Shown: one piece after another, positions 1 to 9,071 of the stretch
Layout: each line of letters starts with the position of its first letter
Position numbering within the stretch: the stretch's first letter is position 1
Translations under genes and position numbers: made by a program
The notes under the pieces: model-generated
The model's database searches: none
The model's input: the letters and a program-made list of their open reading frames with translations, nothing else
Told to the model about the DNA's origin: nothing
Assembly: GCF_042657385.1 (NCBI RefSeq)
Contig: NZ_JBHSLA010000001.1
Span: 558,001 to 622,000 of the forward strand
Reading direction: 5' to 3'
Origin: Algorimicrobium hallyeonense
GTDB lineage: Bacteria > Bacteroidota > Bacteroidia > Flavobacteriales > Flavobacteriaceae
Length of the DNA: 64,000 bases

Positions 1-584
1 TGTTTTACGGGGTGAAATGAGAAAATACCAATATCAGCATAATTCCCGTTCCCACACATTTGTTTGTTTCCGTTGGAATCGGTAAAATAGCCTCCAGGTG
101 CATGACACGCATCCTCCACTATCCACAAATCATGTTCTTGGGCTAATGCTCTGAAAGCTTCCAAATTTACAGGTAAACCTGCAAAATCTACTGGAATAAT
201 ACCTTTAAAAAAACCTTTTGGTTTGCTTTCAATTAATTTTTTAGTACTCTTTAAACAAAGTAAATAGGTATCCGGATCAATATCTGCAAACCAAACTTCG
301 CCATCGGCATACCGTACGCAATTTGCGGAAGCTGCAAACGTAATTGGTGTCGTTATAACCCGTTCGCCTGCTTTTAACCCTAAAGCCAATACGGCCAAAT
401 GTAAACCGGAGGTGGCGTTATTTACAGCTACGGCATATTTGGAGCCTACGTAAGCAGCAAATTTATCTTCAAACTCCTTAACCTTCGGACCTTGTGTTAA
501 GTAATCGGCAGTTAAGGTTTCTACAACCGCATCAATATCATCTTGAGTAATTGATTGTCTTCCGTAAGGTATGGCGTCTTTCAT
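1..584 (-). CDS. pseC: PseC-type aminotransferase, partial (3' end beyond window)
   Basis: The visible 194 residues start MKDAIPYGRQSI and belong to the DegT/DnrJ/EryC1 family of PLP-dependent sugar aminotransferases. The frame runs off the window just after IFSFHPVK, whose Lys is the expected PLP Schiff-base residue; the upstream DACHAPGG stretch fits the cofactor-binding region. The best fit is PseC, which aminates the 4-keto sugar made by PseB on the way to pseudaminic acid. The start lies 5 bp after the pseB stop, so the two are co-transcribed. The pathway call rests mainly on the pseB partner; another nucleotide-sugar transaminase specificity is possible. Confidence 0.85.
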   Translation of the reverse strand, partial: MKDAIPYGRQSITQDDIDAVVETLTADYLTQGPKVKEFEDKFAAYVGSKYAVAVNNATSGLHLAVLALGLKAGERVITTPITFAASANCVRYADGEVWFADIDPDTYLLCLKSTKKLIESKPKGFFKGIIPVDFAGLPVNLEAFRALAQEHDLWIVEDACHAPGGYFTDSNGNKQMCGNGNYADIGIFSFHPVK

Positions 585-589
585 GACTA

Positions 590-1603
590 TTAAAAGTTTG
601 GATCTACATGTTGCTTAATTAAGTTTCGCAAGGTTTGAACGGTTTCCCAATCGTCATTATCTCCAGAATTATAGCTAAAGCCATAAGGCACTTTTTTAGC
701 ATTAAAATTGCTGATATAATCTTCTAAACTCCATTTATGAGTTGGAGGTAAAATAGTAAAATATTTACCTAAATCATAAGTATAAAACGAATCGGAAGCA
801 GTTATCATTTCCTCATGAACTTTTTCACCTGGTCGGATTCCCACCACGGGTTTATCACAATCAGGACCAATAGCATTTGCCACATCTAAAATTTTATAAG
901 ATGGAATTTTAGGAACAAATAACTCACCTCCCCAAGCATGTTCTAATGCGTGCATAACCATATCTACACCGCCTTGTAATGAAATATTAAAGCGTGTCAT
1001 ATTCGGGTCTGTAATTGGAAGGACGTTTTCTTCTTTCTTTTTATTTATGAAAAATGGAATGACGGATCCGTTAGACCCCATAACATTTCCGTAACGTACT
1101 ACAGAGAAACGAATAGGATTTTCACCTTTTATATTATTAGCCGCAATGAATAATTTATCTGATGTAAGCTTGGTAGCACCATATAAGTTAATTGGTGCAC
1201 AAGCTTTATCGGTTGACAATGCAACAACGCGTTCCACTTTGGTTTTAAAGCAGGCATCCACCACGTTTTCTGCACCTCCAATATTGGTTTTAATACATTC
1301 GTCTGGATTATATTCCGCTATATGAACATGTTTCATAGCAGCTGCATGAATAACGTAATCAACACCTTGAAACGCCCGTACCAATCGTTCTTTATCTCTA
1401 ACATCGCCAATAAAATAACGGATTTGTGGATAGGTATCAGACGGATATTCTTGAGCCATTTGAAATTGCTTTTGCTCATCTCGTGAAAAAATGATTAAAC
1501 GTCTTAAATCTGGGTATTTAGAAAGGATATGCGTTGTTAAGGCTTTCCCTAAAGAACCTGTACCTCCTGTTATTAATATTGATTTTCCTTTTAATTCTAG
1601 CAT
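590..1603 (-). CDS. pseB: UDP-N-acetylglucosamine 4,6-dehydratase (inverting)
   Basis: Extended SDR enzyme, 337 aa. The NAD-binding motif GGTGSLGK is at residues 13-20. The catalytic set Asp132-Lys133 (STDKA) and Tyr141 (YGATK) matches, even in numbering, what is known for H. pylori FlaA1/PseB. It converts UDP-GlcNAc to UDP-4-keto-6-deoxy-L-AltNAc, the first pseudaminic-acid step, in the cytoplasm. It leads a pseB-pseC pair and has its own -7-like element upstream, so it can be expressed apart from the cys/rfb block. The length is full. Confidence 0.92.
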   Translation of the reverse strand: MLELKGKSILITGGTGSLGKALTTHILSKYPDLRRLIIFSRDEQKQFQMAQEYPSDTYPQIRYFIGDVRDKERLVRAFQGVDYVIHAAAMKHVHIAEYNPDECIKTNIGGAENVVDACFKTKVERVVALSTDKACAPINLYGATKLTSDKLFIAANNIKGENPIRFSVVRYGNVMGSNGSVIPFFINKKKEENVLPITDPNMTRFNISLQGGVDMVMHALEHAWGGELFVPKIPSYKILDVANAIGPDCDKPVVGIRPGEKVHEEMITASDSFYTYDLGKYFTILPPTHKWSLEDYISNFNAKKVPYGFSYNSGDNDDWETVQTLRNLIKQHVDPNF

Positions 1604-1696
1604 GTTCTAATTTTAAATCTTATGTTATTCTTAAAGATGTTGATTTTTAAGTAATTATAAACCCGTAAAATCTCATTTATTATATTTATCAGTTGG

Positions 1697-1704
1697 CAAA
1701 TATA
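1697..1704 (-). promoter_or_regulatory. Bacteroidota -7 element upstream of pseB
   Basis: CAAATATA on the + strand reads TATATTTG (TANNTTTG) on the minus strand, about 94 bp before the pseB ATG, inside the 157-bp gap after cysN. No clear -33 element was identified. Confidence 0.4.
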
Positions 1705-1760
1705 AATAAATCAAAGAGACTTTATAATTTTTATGTTATAAATAAAACAATGCAAATAGC

Positions 1761-3014
1761 CTAAAAAATCATTCCCGCAGCTACAGTGTCGTTAGTTAAA
1801 TCATCAACTAAAATAATACTTCCTGTGGCTCTATTATCACGATAAGAATCCACCAATAATGGTTTAGTTGTTCTAATTTTAACTTTACAGATATCGTTCA
1901 TGTTTAATTCTTTATTTTCAATATCGCGATTTAGTGTTTCAATGTCTATTTTATAAATGATTTCTTTTATCATAGCTTTTTGTACATTATTAGCATGATG
2001 TATACTGTATTTTGCACGAGGTTTTGCCGATTTATTATTTAACCAACATAGCATAACCTCAATATCTTGTACAGCTTCGGGTTTATTGTTTAAACGCACA
2101 ATCATATCACCACGACTTATGTCTATATCGTCCTCTAATGTCATTGAAACAGACATAGGAGCAAACGCTTCAGATAGTTCTTCTTTAAATGAATTAATAG
2201 ATTTTATCTTTGATGAAAAGCCTGAAGGCATAATGGTTACTTCATCACCGATTCGAAAAACACCACTGGCAATACGACCAGCATATCCGCGATAATCAAT
2301 GAAATCGCCATATTGAGGCCTAATTATGGTCTGAACTGGGAAACGGGCATCTACTTTGTTAATATCACTACTAATATGTAAGGTTTCCAAGGTGTGCAGC
2401 AAAGGCGATCCTTGGTACCAAGGCATATTTTCAGATCTGTTTACAACATTGTCACCTAATAAAGCTGAAATAGGAATAAAACGAACATCTTTCACCAACA
2501 TTTTAGATGAAAAACTTTCAAATTGATTAATTATAGTACTATAAACTTCTTCGGAGAAATTAACTAAATCCATTTTATTTATGCATACGATAATGTGCGA
2601 TATTTGAAGTAACGATGCTATAAAAGAATGGCGTTTTGTTTGCTCAACAACACCATGTCTAGCATCCACTAAAATTATTGCTGCATTGGCCGTTGAAGCA
2701 CCTGTAACCATATTACGGGTGTATTGATGATGTCCTGGTGTATCTGCTATAATGAATTTACGTTTGGGAGTTGTAAAATATCTATAGGCAACATCTATGG
2801 TAATACCTTGATCTCGTTCATCTCTTAAACCGTCCGTTAACAATGCTAAATCAATCCCTTCACCCCCTTTTCTCTTACTCGTTTTTTCAATGGCTTCGAG
2901 TTGATCCTCAAATATTGATTTAGAATCGTATAATAAACGGCCTATTAAGGTACTTTTCCCATCATCAACACTTCCTGCTGTTGTAAAACGTAATAATTGA
3001 TTATTATCTAACAT
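1761..3014 (-). CDS. cysN: Sulfate adenylyltransferase large subunit (GTPase)
   Basis: EF-Tu-like GTPase, 417 aa, that with CysD forms ATP sulfurylase (ATP + sulfate to APS + PPi, driven by GTP hydrolysis). P-loop GSVDDGKST is at residues 14-22, DTPGH at 91-95 and NKMD at 146-149, followed by the EF-Tu domain 2/3-like beta-barrels. It has no C-terminal APS kinase domain; that activity is the separate cysC nearby. It is last in the leftward cysQ-DUF2061-cysC-cysD-cysN group, 51 bp after cysD. Confidence 0.95.
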   Translation of the reverse strand: MLDNNQLLRFTTAGSVDDGKSTLIGRLLYDSKSIFEDQLEAIEKTSKRKGGEGIDLALLTDGLRDERDQGITIDVAYRYFTTPKRKFIIADTPGHHQYTRNMVTGASTANAAIILVDARHGVVEQTKRHSFIASLLQISHIIVCINKMDLVNFSEEVYSTIINQFESFSSKMLVKDVRFIPISALLGDNVVNRSENMPWYQGSPLLHTLETLHISSDINKVDARFPVQTIIRPQYGDFIDYRGYAGRIASGVFRIGDEVTIMPSGFSSKIKSINSFKEELSEAFAPMSVSMTLEDDIDISRGDMIVRLNNKPEAVQDIEVMLCWLNNKSAKPRAKYSIHHANNVQKAMIKEIIYKIDIETLNRDIENKELNMNDICKVKIRTTKPLLVDSYRDNRATGSIILVDDLTNDTVAAGMIF

Positions 3015-3065
3015 GGTAATTATTTGAGTTTTGTAAAAAATTTATATCTTCAAGAGATTTTTACA

Positions 3066-3971
3066 TTAAAAATATCCTTGACGCTTTCTGTCTTCCATAG
3101 CCGTTTCAGATCGTTTATCATCGCTTCTATTGCCACGTTCTGTATGGCGAATACTGGCAACTTCTATAACAATCTTTTCTAATGTATCAGCATCAGATTC
3201 ATCACCGCCTGTAATTGTTATATCTCCTAATGTTCTAAAGCGAATTTTTTTAGTGACCACTTGCTCATAATCTTCCAAAATTAAAAACTCTGAATTTGGT
3301 ATCCATGTTCCACCTCTATTAACCACTTCACGTTCATGTGCAAAATAGAGAGACGGAATGGGAATATTTTCGAGTTTAATATAATTCCAAACGTCCATTT
3401 CGGTCCAATTGCTGATAGGAAACACTCTAAAATGTTCACCTTGAAAATGTTGGCCATTAAAAATATTCCATAATTCTGGACGTTGATTTTTTGGGTCCCA
3501 CTGACCAAATTCATCTCTATGCGAAAAAATACGCTCTTTGGCGCGTGCCTTTTCTTCATCGCGACGACCACCGCCAATGGCACAATCTATATTATGCGCT
3601 TCTATTGCATCTAAAAGTGTGGTGGTCTGTAAAGCATTTCGCGTGGCATTTTTACCTCTTTCTTCCGATACGCGTCCACCGTCAATAGAGTCTTGTACAG
3701 AACCTATAATTAATTTTACACCTAAATCCTTAACAATATCATCTCGAAACTTAATCGTTTCTGGAAAATTATGCCCTGTGTCTACATGCATTAAAGAAAA
3801 AGGTATTTTAGCCGGATAAAAAGCTTTTTGAGCGAGATAAGTGACTAAAATTGAATCTTTTCCTCCGGAAAATAAAATTACAGGATTCTCAAATTGCGCA
3901 TAAACTTCACGGAGTATATATATTGCTTCGCTCTCTAATTCCTTTAAATAATTTAAATAATATTTACTCAT
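3066..3971 (-). CDS. cysD: Sulfate adenylyltransferase small subunit
   Basis: ATP pyrophosphatase (PP-loop) subunit of ATP sulfurylase, 301 aa. The PP-loop SGGKDS is at residues 35-40. The conserved C-terminal tail (ERGNRSDDKRSETAMEDRKRQGYF region, residues about 278-301) is typical of CysD. It makes APS from ATP and sulfate together with CysN. It sits 6 bp after cysC, so it is translated from the same message. No PAPS reductase (cysH) or sulfite reductase gene is visible in the window, so reductive assimilation is not evident here. Confidence 0.95.
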   Translation of the reverse strand: MSKYYLNYLKELESEAIYILREVYAQFENPVILFSGGKDSILVTYLAQKAFYPAKIPFSLMHVDTGHNFPETIKFRDDIVKDLGVKLIIGSVQDSIDGGRVSEERGKNATRNALQTTTLLDAIEAHNIDCAIGGGRRDEEKARAKERIFSHRDEFGQWDPKNQRPELWNIFNGQHFQGEHFRVFPISNWTEMDVWNYIKLENIPIPSLYFAHEREVVNRGGTWIPNSEFLILEDYEQVVTKKIRFRTLGDITITGGDESDADTLEKIVIEVASIRHTERGNRSDDKRSETAMEDRKRQGYF

Positions 3972-3977
3972 AATCCA

Positions 3978-4565
3978 TTATAATTTAGGCATTATATAAT
4001 CTATTATTCGCACTACGGCCTCATCTACAGTTTCAAATTCGGTGAGAATTTCAATATCTGGATAATCTGGTGCTTCGTAAGGTGCTGATATACCAGTCAT
4101 ATTTTTAATTTCACCAGCCCGCGCTTTTTTATATAGACCTTTTACGTCACGATTCTCGCACTCCTCAATACTTGTATTAATATATACCTCAACAAAGTTA
4201 ACATCTTTCACTATATTTTTAATCTTCAGTCGATCTTTTTTATACGGAGAAACAAAGGCTGCTAATGTAACTAATCCCGCATCTAGCATAAGGTTTGCAA
4301 TTTCACCAATTCTTCGCATATTTTCATTTCTATCGGCGGGAGAAAAGGTTAAATCGCTATTAATACCTTTCCGAATGTTGTCGCCATCTAAACAATATGT
4401 TTTTATACCTTCTTGAAATAATTTGGTTTCTACAGCATTCGCTATGGTAGATTTACCAGAACCTGATAAACCCGTAAACCATATTAATAAAGGTTTATGA
4501 CCATTTGATTTTTGACGGTCTTTTCTTGAGACTTGATACGCTTGTAAAAAAATATTATCGTCCAT
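3978..4565 (-). CDS. cysC: Adenylyl-sulfate (APS) kinase
   Basis: Stand-alone APS kinase, 195 aa, phosphorylating APS to PAPS, the universal sulfate donor. The Walker A motif GLSGSGKST is at residues 32-40; the DGDN substrate-binding stretch (residues about 60-63) and the later R-E-N-M-R-R-IGE block are typical of CysC. It lies 2 bp after the DUF2061 gene and 6 bp before cysD. In an operon of polysaccharide genes, PAPS may serve glycan sulfation as well as assimilation (inference). Confidence 0.94.
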   Translation of the reverse strand: MDDNIFLQAYQVSRKDRQKSNGHKPLLIWFTGLSGSGKSTIANAVETKLFQEGIKTYCLDGDNIRKGINSDLTFSPADRNENMRRIGEIANLMLDAGLVTLAAFVSPYKKDRLKIKNIVKDVNFVEVYINTSIEECENRDVKGLYKKARAGEIKNMTGISAPYEAPDYPDIEILTEFETVDEAVVRIIDYIMPKL

Positions 4566-4567
4566 AA

Positions 4568-4996
4568 TTAGTCATTTTGACGAGTGGATAACCCGTAATT
4601 TAATCTATACCAAATACGCTCATGTAAATAGTATAAAATCATTTTTGTCACAACTTCAGCGAAACCAATTTGTAAAGCCGCTAAAGGATTACCAGAAATG
4701 ATCCAGGCTAAAGTCATAGTATCTAAAGTACCTACTATACGCCAAGTTATAGTTTTAAACAAATGTCGTTTTCTACTTTCTAAAGTTACACCACCCTTTG
4801 TAACAGACATTTTATACCAAACACGCTCATGCAAATAGTACAAAATACTTTTTGTAGTTACTTCAGCAAAACTTAATTTAAATCCAATTAATGGGCTTCC
4901 TGTAATTAACCAAGATAAAACAAACGTATCCATAGTACCTATAGCACGCCAAGTTATGGTTTTAGCTATATGTCTTTTGTAAGATGAATCTGCCAT
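4568..4996 (-). CDS. DUF2061 membrane protein with two tandem domain copies
   Basis: 142-aa membrane protein made of two tandem DUF2061 units, residues about 5-62 and 75-131, repeated at a 69-residue offset. Both contain KRH-KTITWR-GT-DT, a hydrophobic helix, FAEV-TK and YYLHER-WY. Function is unknown; the family is often next to sulfate-assimilation genes, which suggests a role in sulfate activation or uptake (inference). The start overlaps the cysQ stop by one base and the gene ends 2 bp before cysC, so translational coupling is likely. I recall most family members as having a single unit. Confidence 0.85.
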   Translation of the reverse strand: MADSSYKRHIAKTITWRAIGTMDTFVLSWLITGSPLIGFKLSFAEVTTKSILYYLHERVWYKMSVTKGGVTLESRKRHLFKTITWRIVGTLDTMTLAWIISGNPLAALQIGFAEVVTKMILYYLHERIWYRLNYGLSTRQND

Positions 4997-5802
4997 TATT
5001 TACTAACTAAAAAAGAACTATTCAATAAATTCTCTTTATTGTATACTAATTTCTGTTCCATGTCTACTGATATTACGTTAATACCTACTGCCTCACAAAT
5101 AGCCTGACCAGCAGCTGTATCCCATTCCATTGTTGGTGCAAAACGCGGATAAATATCAGCTTCACCTTCCGCAATTATGCAAAATTTTAAAGAACTCCCT
5201 TTAGAAACAATTTCGATATCCTTTCCTGCAAATTTTAATTTTTCAATAAAATCTAGCGTATCTGGATTCATATGCGAACGACTTCCCACTATTTTAACCA
5301 ATTTATTATCAGTGATTTTAGGGTGAATTGCTTTTGCTAATTGCTGAACACGTTCGAGTGATACATCATGCGATGTCAAACTAGCTTTAAAGGATTTACT
5401 ATTTTCTATATCTGAATAATAAAGTGTTTGAGTTACTGGCACATAAATAACCCCTAACACTGGTTTTCCTTGGGTAACTAATGCAATATTTACAGTGAAT
5501 TCGCCATTGCGCTTTACAAACTCTTTAGTGCCATCAAGAGGATCCACTATCCAACAAGTTTCCCAATGCTTTCTAATAGAAAAATCTGTTTGTTTATTTT
5601 CTTCTGAAATTATGGGGATTTTTGAAGGAACTAAATATGAATTAATAATGTTGTTTGCTTTCTTATCGGCTTCGGTTAATGGCGAATTATCATCTTTAAA
5701 GTCTACCGCAAAAGCAGTATCATAAACTTCCATTATTTCCTTTCCTGCGGCTAAAGATGCTTTTATAGCAATTTGTAAATTTTTATTCATAATATTTAGC
5801 AA
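4996..5802 (-). CDS. cysQ: 3'(2'),5'-bisphosphate nucleotidase
   Basis: Member of the Mg2+-dependent, Li+-sensitive inositol monophosphatase superfamily, 268 aa. The metal-binding motif DPLDGTKEF is at residues 87-95, with the upstream SEE acid pair (66-68) and a C-terminal EWDTAAG. CysQ removes the toxic by-product PAP (or PAPS), which fits its place beside cysC/D/N. The N-terminus could be Met1 or Met5 (start near 5790); either overlaps the 3' end of rfbD, so it is co-transcribed with the rhamnose genes. Confidence 0.92.
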   Translation of the reverse strand: MLNIMNKNLQIAIKASLAAGKEIMEVYDTAFAVDFKDDNSPLTEADKKANNIINSYLVPSKIPIISEENKQTDFSIRKHWETCWIVDPLDGTKEFVKRNGEFTVNIALVTQGKPVLGVIYVPVTQTLYYSDIENSKSFKASLTSHDVSLERVQQLAKAIHPKITDNKLVKIVGSRSHMNPDTLDFIEKLKFAGKDIEIVSKGSSLKFCIIAEGEADIYPRFAPTMEWDTAAGQAICEAVGINVISVDMEQKLVYNKENLLNSSFLVSK

Positions 5803-6649
5803 TTACCTGATGTAACCCGTTTTTCCAATCGGCTGTTGTTATCTTAAATGCAGTTTCAATTTTTGAGGATTCCAATACACTATTTTTTGGTCTTCTAGCG
5901 GGCGTTGGATAGTTTTTAGTCTGTATTGAATTTAACTTGATAGAAATTTGGCCAAATTTAAAAACAGCTTGAGCAAATTCAAACCAACTTATAGCGCCTT
6001 TGTTGCTAAAATGATATAAGCCGAATTTCTTATTGCCACTTATTATAATTTCCAAAACAACTTCTACCAAATCTTGGGCATAGGTTGGACTGCCAATTTG
6101 ATCATTTACAACATGTAACTCCTCTTTTTCAGCGCCTAAACGCAACATGGTTTTTACAAAGTTATTTCCAAATTCAGAATACAACCATGAGGTTCTAATG
6201 ATAAAGTAATTCTCTAAAATAGATTGAATATTTCTTTCGCCTTGTAGTTTGGATGCTCCATAAACATTTATAGGGTTTGGAATGTCTGTTTCCGAATATG
6301 GTTCCTTTTTTGAACCATCAAACACAAAGTCTGTAGAAATATGAATTAAAATAACACCATATTTTTTGCAAACTTCCGCTAAATTTCTAGCTCCAATAGC
6401 ATTAATTAAAAAGGCTTCTTCTTTTTCTTCTTCAGCTCTATCAACTGCCGTATAAGCTGCACAATTTATGCAATAGTTAAAGTTATTAGATTGAAAGTAT
6501 CTGTCTACTTGCTCTTGGTTTGAAATATCTAAAGTAGCTTTAGTTGTAAAGGTAAAATTAAGAGCCTTATAATTATTGCCCTGATGTAAGGCGAATACAG
6601 TCTTACCTAGCTGACCGTTAGAACCCGTAATTAAAACCTCTGTTTTCAT
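5783..6649 (-). CDS. rfbD: dTDP-4-dehydrorhamnose reductase
   Basis: SDR-type reductase, 288 aa, doing the last step of dTDP-L-rhamnose synthesis with NAD(P)H. It shows the N-terminal dinucleotide-binding motif TGSNGQLGK (residues 8-16), the HISTDFVFDG motif and the catalytic YGASK. Start and stop overlap neighbours (4 bp with rfbC upstream, up to 20 bp with cysQ downstream), so it is embedded in one message with rfbC/A/B and cysQ. Confidence 0.94.
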   Translation of the reverse strand: MKTEVLITGSNGQLGKTVFALHQGNNYKALNFTFTTKATLDISNQEQVDRYFQSNNFNYCINCAAYTAVDRAEEEKEEAFLINAIGARNLAEVCKKYGVILIHISTDFVFDGSKKEPYSETDIPNPINVYGASKLQGERNIQSILENYFIIRTSWLYSEFGNNFVKTMLRLGAEKEELHVVNDQIGSPTYAQDLVEVVLEIIISGNKKFGLYHFSNKGAISWFEFAQAVFKFGQISIKLNSIQTKNYPTPARRPKNSVLESSKIETAFKITTADWKNGLHQVIAKYYE

Positions 6650-7191
6650 TTAAAAAAGGCTTCAAATGTTGGCAGTAGTTTGTCTTTATCTGATAAAAGC
6701 AACTCCTTTTCTGGCAATTGCCAATCAATATTCAAGCTGGGATCGTTATAAATAATTCCAGCTTCAGACTCTTTATTGTAATAATTATCGCATTTATAAG
6801 CAAAAATGGCTGTGTCACTCAGCACCACAAACCCATGAGCAAAACCTCGTGGTAGAAAAAATTGTTTTTTGTTATCTTCAGATAATTCTAAAGCTTGAAA
6901 CTCACCAAATGTTGAGGAGTCTGGCCTAACATCTACGGCAATATCTAAAACACGACCTTTTATAACACGAACGAGTTTGGCTTGGGCAAATTTGCCTGTT
7001 TGAAAATGAAGGCCACGTAAAACGCCTTTGGTAGAAAAAGTCTCATTGTCTTGAATAAAATTGACATGTTGACCTGTTGCCTCAAAAAAATTATTCTGAT
7101 TAAAGCTCTCAAAAAAATAACCCCTTGAATCCTGAAAAACTTGGGGTTCAAGAATGAAGCAATCCTTTAATTTTGTTTCTGTAATTCCCAT
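6646..7191 (-). CDS. rfbC: dTDP-4-dehydrorhamnose 3,5-epimerase
   Basis: Cupin-fold epimerase, 181 aa, the normal family length. The catalytic His lies in VLRGLHFQ (His62), and the DSRGYFFESF and LPRGFAHGF stretches are family hallmarks. It converts dTDP-4-keto-6-deoxy-D-glucose to the L-lyxo form used by RfbD. The ATG shares its first base position with the rfbA stop and the 3' end overlaps rfbD by 4 bp. Confidence 0.95.
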   Translation of the reverse strand: MGITETKLKDCFILEPQVFQDSRGYFFESFNQNNFFEATGQHVNFIQDNETFSTKGVLRGLHFQTGKFAQAKLVRVIKGRVLDIAVDVRPDSSTFGEFQALELSEDNKKQFFLPRGFAHGFVVLSDTAIFAYKCDNYYNKESEAGIIYNDPSLNIDWQLPEKELLLSDKDKLLPTFEAFFK

Positions 7192-8054
7192 TATTTATTC
7201 AACATACCTAAAAGATTGATGCCATAACCACTTTTTAATAATGGTTCTGCTAATGCTCTAAATTGATTTTCTGTAATATAACCCATTTCAAAAGCAGCGG
7301 CTTCTATGGAGCCAATTTTTAATCCTTGACGTTGTTCTATAACCTCAACAAATTGTGCCGCTTGCATAAGCGAATCAAACGTGCCAGTGTCTAACCAAGC
7401 TGTTCCTCTATCCAAAATACTAACACTTAGTTTACCTTGTTTTAAATAGGCTTTATTAACGTCTGTTATTTCTAATTCACCACGATGACTTGGTTTGATG
7501 TTTTTTGCGACTTCAATAACGGAATTATCATAAAAATAAATACCTGGAACAGCATAATTAGATTTTGGCTTTTCAGGTTTTTCTTCAATAGACATAACTT
7601 GTCCTTCATCATTAAAATCTACAACACCATAGCGTTCTGGATCATTGACGCGGTATGCATATATAATGCCACCATCGGGATTATTATTACTCTGAAGCAA
7701 TTTAGCCAAACCAGAACCATAGAAAATATTATCACCCAGAATTAAAGCGACTTTATCTTTTTGAATAAAATCTTCAGCTATTAAAAACGCTTCAGCTAAA
7801 CCATTAGGATGTTCTTGAACGGCATATTCAAAGGTGCAACCAAACTTCTTGCCATCGCCTAATAACTCTTGAAATAAGGGTAAATCTTTAGGTGTTGAAA
7901 TAATAAGGATTTCGTGTATTCCAGCATACATTAAGGTTGATAACGGATAATAAATCATGGGCTTGTCATAGACAGGCATGAGCTGTTTACTAACCGATAA
8001 CGTTAATGGATGTAACCGTGTGCCTGATCCTCCTGCTAGAATAATCCCTTTCAT
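7191..8054 (-). CDS. rfbA: Glucose-1-phosphate thymidylyltransferase
   Basis: Nucleotidyltransferase, 287 aa, joining dTTP and glucose-1-phosphate to make dTDP-glucose. The signature LAGGSGTRLHPLT starts at residue 6, followed by the KPMIYYPLS sugar/phosphate-binding segment, GDNIFYG and the DTGTFDSL motif. It is contiguous with rfbB upstream (no gap) and rfbC downstream. Full length. Confidence 0.96.
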   Translation of the reverse strand: MKGIILAGGSGTRLHPLTLSVSKQLMPVYDKPMIYYPLSTLMYAGIHEILIISTPKDLPLFQELLGDGKKFGCTFEYAVQEHPNGLAEAFLIAEDFIQKDKVALILGDNIFYGSGLAKLLQSNNNPDGGIIYAYRVNDPERYGVVDFNDEGQVMSIEEKPEKPKSNYAVPGIYFYDNSVIEVAKNIKPSHRGELEITDVNKAYLKQGKLSVSILDRGTAWLDTGTFDSLMQAAQFVEVIEQRQGLKIGSIEAAAFEMGYITENQFRALAEPLLKSGYGINLLGMLNK

Positions 8055-9071
8055 CTATTTTTTATATTTATCTAAATACCAATTAATTGTTTTCTTAATG
8101 CCTGACTCAAAATTTTCATCAGCCTTCCAGCCTAAATTAGATTCAATTTTGGATGCATCAATGGCATAACGGAAATCATGACCAGGCCTGTCAGAAACAA
8201 AGGTAATTTGTTCCTTATAGCTTGTGTGTTTCGGTTTTAATTCGTCTAACGCGTCACAAATAGTATGAGCTATTTCTAAATTGTTTCGTTCATTTTTACC
8301 ACCAATATTATAGGTTTCTCCAGCTTTTCCGGTTTGATAGGCTAGATAAATTCCTTGGCAGTGATCCAAAACATACAACCAATCGCGAATATTTTTACCA
8401 TCGCCATAAATTGGAATATTCTCTCCAGCAATGGCTTTTCTTATAATAGTTGGAATCAACTTTTCATCATGCTGTTTTGGTCCGTAATTATTAGAGCAGT
8501 TTGTGGTAACGACATTCATTCCATAGGTATGAAAGTAACTACGAACGATAAAGTCTGATGACGCTTTTGAAGCGCTGTATGGACTATTTGGCGCATAAGG
8601 CGTGGTTTCTGTAAACAAGCCTGTTTTGCCTAATGTTCCGTAAACTTCATCGGTTGAAATGTGTAAAAACCTATTATTCTCACAACCTGATTTAAATTGA
8701 TTAGGTCCATGCATCCAATGCTTTTTAGCTACATCTAGTAGATTAAAGGTACCAAAAACGTTTGTCTCTATAAAGGCATCCGGGTTTTTGATGGAATTAT
8801 CTACGTGAGATTCCGCAGCAAAATGGATAACCCCATTAAATTGGTGATTTTCAAATAACTTTTCAATTAATTCTCTATCACAAATATCACCTTCAACAAA
8901 ATGGTATCTACTATTTTTTGCTATTTCGGTTAAATTAGAAAGCTCACCTGCATAAGTGAGCTTGTCTAAATTTACAATGGAAATATCTTGAAAATTCTCA
9001 AGCAAATGAACAATAAAATTTGAGCCTATAAACCCAGCGCCACCGGTTATTAATAAGGTATTATGCTTCAT
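8055..9071 (-). CDS. rfbB: dTDP-glucose 4,6-dehydratase
   Basis: Extended SDR dehydratase, 338 aa from the chosen ATG. It has the NAD motif TGGAGFIGSNF, the catalytic Thr-Asp-Glu in HISTDEVYG and YSASK. It makes dTDP-4-keto-6-deoxyglucose, the branch point for rhamnose. The start is placed at MKHNTLL, as in characterised RfbB; an ATG 12 bp upstream (9083) is also in frame. The 5' end overlaps the Wzz-like gene, showing tight coupling to chain-length control. Confidence 0.95.
   Translation of the reverse strand: MKHNTLLITGGAGFIGSNFIVHLLENFQDISIVNLDKLTYAGELSNLTEIAKNSRYHFVEGDICDRELIEKLFENHQFNGVIHFAAESHVDNSIKNPDAFIETNVFGTFNLLDVAKKHWMHGPNQFKSGCENNRFLHISTDEVYGTLGKTGLFTETTPYAPNSPYSASKASSDFIVRSYFHTYGMNVVTTNCSNNYGPKQHDEKLIPTIIRKAIAGENIPIYGDGKNIRDWLYVLDHCQGIYLAYQTGKAGETYNIGGKNERNNLEIAHTICDALDELKPKHTSYKEQITFVSDRPGHDFRYAIDASKIESNLGWKADENFESGIKKTINWYLDKYKK

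Noticed and set aside
3281..3583. 100-codon open frame overlapping cysD in another frame
   Set aside because: Lies wholly inside a clearly functional cysD; composition is not protein-like and there is no recognisable motif.
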